From: Bacteroidetes bacterium 46-16
GTDB taxonomy: Bacteria > Bacteroidota > Bacteroidia > Chitinophagales > Chitinophagaceae
Assembly: GCA_001897835.1 (NCBI GenBank)
Contig: MKUN01000029.1
Location: forward strand, 62,001-126,000
Direction: 5' to 3'
DNA length: 64,000 nt
Shown here: positions 61,822 through 64,000 of the stretch, piece by piece
Numbering within the stretch: the stretch's first letter is position 1
How the letters are laid out: each line of letters opens with the position of its first letter
Made by a program: the position numbers and the translations under genes
Notes under the pieces: generated by a model
Seen by the model: the letters and a program-made list of their open reading frames with translations, nothing else
Told to the model about the DNA's origin: nothing
Database searches by the model: none

Positions 61822-62148
61822 AATTCAATCATTTAAAAGTTTAAAAATTAATTATGGTGCGTTATCAGGCACAGGGCAATCAAGTCCAAAAAGCAAAGGA
61901 ATAAATGAGGGATATGTGCGAGGGCATGTGTTTATGCCGGAAGTTTTTGGACGCTCCAGCAGCCATGTGCGTAACTTTGCATATAATTAATGCGATAAAC
62001 TCTTTAAGTCCCAATATATAGCTGTGAAAGGAAGAATTAGCTGATGTCTGAATTGGTGTGGTTCAGTCTGTTATAAGGGCATAATTATTGAAGAATAGAA
62101 AACATGAACAAATATCTTTAAGAACTGTAGTCTTAATGATCCACCAAG
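61822..62148. other. Intergenic region
   Basis: 327 bp without a supported gene. A short plus-strand frame (61787-61990) overlaps the RadC-like start and has no recognisable content. No repeat or hairpin stood out. Confidence 0.4.
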
Positions 62149-62574
62149 ATGCAATTGAGAAATACAGCCATAGTGAGTATAGCCGCACTTTATCTGTTGA
62201 TAGCAACGGGTATGTTTGTGTGTATTGTTCATTGTGCAGGTGATTATTTACTTGGTAAGGTTCAAATAGCGCATCAGGATCAGCCTCATAAAGACAATGA
62301 AAAAAGTGCTCACAATGGCAAAGACAAGGACTGCGATGGAGATAAGGACTGTTCCTGTTGTAACAAGCATGGAAATTATGTAGTTACCGAAAATATTAAA
62401 GTAAATTTTAGTATTAAAATTCCTTCTCTTCCTGAATTACTTAGCTATTCAAATTACCAGTTTGCTGCATATTATAAATACATATCATTAGAAGAATCCT
62501 GGCCTGAAATTCATGGCCCACCTGGAATTTCAGGTAAAGATATTTCCATTAAATTTCGTTCCCTTCTTATATGA
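62149..62574 (+). CDS. Small Cys/His-rich membrane-anchored protein, possible metal binder
   Basis: A hydrophobic N-terminal helix (IVSIAALYLLIATGMFVCIVHCAG) precedes a His/Lys/Asp-rich stretch with DKDCDGDKDCSCCNKHGN, a cluster of four Cys. The rest is plain. The Cys pairs could bind metal. It is 161 bp upstream of a Met/His-rich outer-membrane gene. Similar small proteins occur next to copper efflux genes in Bacteroidota (inference). Confidence 0.65.
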   Translation: MQLRNTAIVSIAALYLLIATGMFVCIVHCAGDYLLGKVQIAHQDQPHKDNEKSAHNGKDKDCDGDKDCSCCNKHGNYVVTENIKVNFSIKIPSLPELLSYSNYQFAAYYKYISLEESWPEIHGPPGISGKDISIKFRSLLI

Positions 62575-62735
62575 TTCAAGCCATGATGCTGTAACCTCTT
62601 TCAGCAATGAATTCCTATTGCCACAAAGAGCTTGAATTTAATAATCGTTTTACATCCTACACGATCTTTATTACCACGGCACATGTTTGTTGTGAGTTGG
62701 AAAATCAAGATAATGTGTAACACAAATACATTTCT

Positions 62736-64000
62736 ATGAGAATACAATTCGTTGTCATAGTGACATTGCTATTATGTAATGCACTTATGGTCCGGGCTCA
62801 GCATCATATGCCAGGAATGACAGATAGTACTAAAAATAAGAGAATGATGCAGGATTCATCTATGATGGACATGGATATGCCACCAATGAGTCATTCTTAT
62901 TCTTTAAACCTTCCTATGAGCCGAAATGGTTCAGGAACAGCATGGCTCCCGGACGCATCACCCATGTATGGCATCATGGTACATTCCAAAAAATGGATGT
63001 ACATGTTTCATGGTAATATTGCTCCCAGATATACAAAGCAGGATTTAGGAAACAAAGGCTCACGTGGGGATGAAGCTTTTGGCGCACCCAACTGGTTTAT
63101 GGCAATGGGGCAACGAAAAGTTGGACAGAAAGGCTTATTCCATTTCAGTGCGATGTTTTCTTTAGACCGACTAACCGAAGGTGGAGGCGGATATCCTTTG
63201 CTGTTACAATCAGGGGAAAGCTGGGAAGGAAAACCTTTAGTAGATCATCAACATCCGCATGACCTGATCTCTGAACTTTCAGTCGGCTATACGTATGCTT
63301 TTTCCAAAAAGTCAGATTTGTCAATTTATATCGGATATCCGGGTGAACCTGCATTAGGATCAGTAGCTTTTATGCACCGTCCTTCGGCCTTGTCTAACCC
63401 GGATGCTCCAATAAGCCATCACTGGAATGACGGGACACATATCACTTTTGGAGTAGCGACCATCGGTTACCGCTATGATAAATTCAAAATTGAAGCATCT
63501 TCCTTTACCGGCCGCGAACCTGATGAGAACCGTTACAATTTTGATAAGCCCCGGTTTGATTCCTATAGTGGCCGGTTATCTTTTAATCCATCGCGAAGCT
63601 GGTCCTTTCAGGTATCACAAGGCTGGATCAAAAGTCCGGAAGCCCTGCACTCAGAAGAAGACATCAGCCGTACCACAGCATCCGCTATTTATAGCCTGCC
63701 ATTTGGCGAAGAAAAATCGCTGAACGCAACAGCTCTTTGGGGATTAAATAAAAGTAAGGGGGTTGATGGAGAAAATGCAGCGCTTCTTGAAGCTACCCTG
63801 CGTTTGCAACGACTTGCGCTGTACACGCGTTATGAATGGACGCAAAAGTCTGTTGAAGAATTGGATTTAAACCCGGTAACGTTTGGTGATCATGGGCTAT
63901 TCCCGGTAAACGCATTGACACTTGGACTGAACTATGATCTGTTTTACATCGGCAAGCTCCGTGTAGCTGGAGGCGGCCAGTTAACCGGTTACCATGCGGA
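62736..64000 (+). CDS. Outer-membrane-type protein with Met/His-rich N-terminus (partial, 3' end outside window)
   Basis: The frame opens at the ATG at 62736 and is still open at the right edge (about 421 codons). A signal peptide (MRIQFVVIVTLLLCNALMVRAQ) is followed by a Met/His stretch (HHMPGMTDSTKNK, then MMQDSSMMDMDMPPMSH), typical of periplasmic copper handling. The remainder alternates polar and aromatic residues (SVGYTYAFSKKSDLSIYIGYPG, FGVATIGYRYDKFKIEASSFTG, ARGY-like strands), as in beta-barrels. It is probably part of a metal-resistance cluster that continues to the right. Function inferred. Confidence 0.8.
   Translation, partial: MRIQFVVIVTLLLCNALMVRAQHHMPGMTDSTKNKRMMQDSSMMDMDMPPMSHSYSLNLPMSRNGSGTAWLPDASPMYGIMVHSKKWMYMFHGNIAPRYTKQDLGNKGSRGDEAFGAPNWFMAMGQRKVGQKGLFHFSAMFSLDRLTEGGGGYPLLLQSGESWEGKPLVDHQHPHDLISELSVGYTYAFSKKSDLSIYIGYPGEPALGSVAFMHRPSALSNPDAPISHHWNDGTHITFGVATIGYRYDKFKIEASSFTGREPDENRYNFDKPRFDSYSGRLSFNPSRSWSFQVSQGWIKSPEALHSEEDISRTTASAIYSLPFGEEKSLNATALWGLNKSKGVDGENAALLEATLRLQRLALYTRYEWTQKSVEELDLNPVTFGDHGLFPVNALTLGLNYDLFYIGKLRVAGGGQLTGYHA

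Noticed and set aside
61787-61990. 67-codon plus-strand ORF upstream of the Cys-rich gene
   Set aside because: Overlaps the start of the RadC-like gene on the opposite strand and has no recognisable content.
1-64000. CRISPR array
   Set aside because: No regularly spaced direct repeats were seen; the repeats present are short and not in arrays.

Overview
The window looks like a Bacteroidota chromosome, probably close to Chitinophagaceae or Sphingobacteriia. The evidence is two proteins with type IX secretion (T9SS) sorting tails, PRTRC and MobA/B/C mobile modules of Bacteroidota type, several TAnnTTTG -7 boxes and few Shine-Dalgarno sequences. Positions 1 to about 15.8 kb read as core genome. 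This part holds the end of a glycan operon (glycosyltransferase, PglC-like, PglD-like and PglE-like enzymes), an outer-membrane protein, a papain-like hydrolase, a YHYH protein, homogentisate dioxygenase and 4-hydroxyphenylpyruvate dioxygenase followed directly by paaABCD, an MFS transporter, a second T9SS protein, and a VOC/DUF4199/LuxR cluster.

From about 15.9 to 45.9 kb lies an AT-rich island packed with defence genes, with a tyrosine recombinase at its right end. A 12-bp repeat (GAATTACTCACT, 15951 and 45901) flanks it, and tRNA-3'-end-like remnants followed by hairpins sit near both edges. From left to right it carries: an RloA/RloB-like ATPase-TOPRIM pair; a five-gene GTPase-centred conflict system (GASH, two TRAFAC-type GTPases, GAP1 and a nucleoside phosphorylase) in which GAP1 and the phosphorylase both end in an EAD1-type adaptor domain; a decayed mobilization module with a homopolymer frameshift; a 5'-truncated operon of TPR/HEXXH protein, MazG-like pyrophosphohydrolase and DUF2075 ATPase; a Shedu nuclease; a PIN-like protein; a PD-(D/E)XK-like protein; a tight four-gene operon of mostly unrecognised proteins ending in a trypsin-like protease; the Hachiman pair HamA/HamB; and a LA2681-type HEPN protein.

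From about 46.2 kb to the right end is a second mobile element. It contains a PRTRC cluster (ThiF, B, C, E and companions), a DUF932 protein, SSB, an AbiEi/AbiEii toxin-antitoxin pair with two palindromic operators, a mobilization module (coupling protein, relaxase, MobA, candidate oriT), a primase-like TOPRIM protein, small element proteins, a long nested hairpin, a lipoprotein and a RadC-like protein. The window ends inside a Met/His-rich outer-membrane-type gene next to a Cys/His-rich small protein, which suggests metal-resistance cargo.

The best candidates for little-described biology are the EAD1-coupled GTPase/phosphorylase system sitting 11 bp behind RloAB, the four-gene minus-strand operon at 36.0-39.0 kb, and the TPR-HEXXH/MazG/DUF2075 operon. 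All functional calls come from reading protein motifs and gene context by eye; no database search was run.
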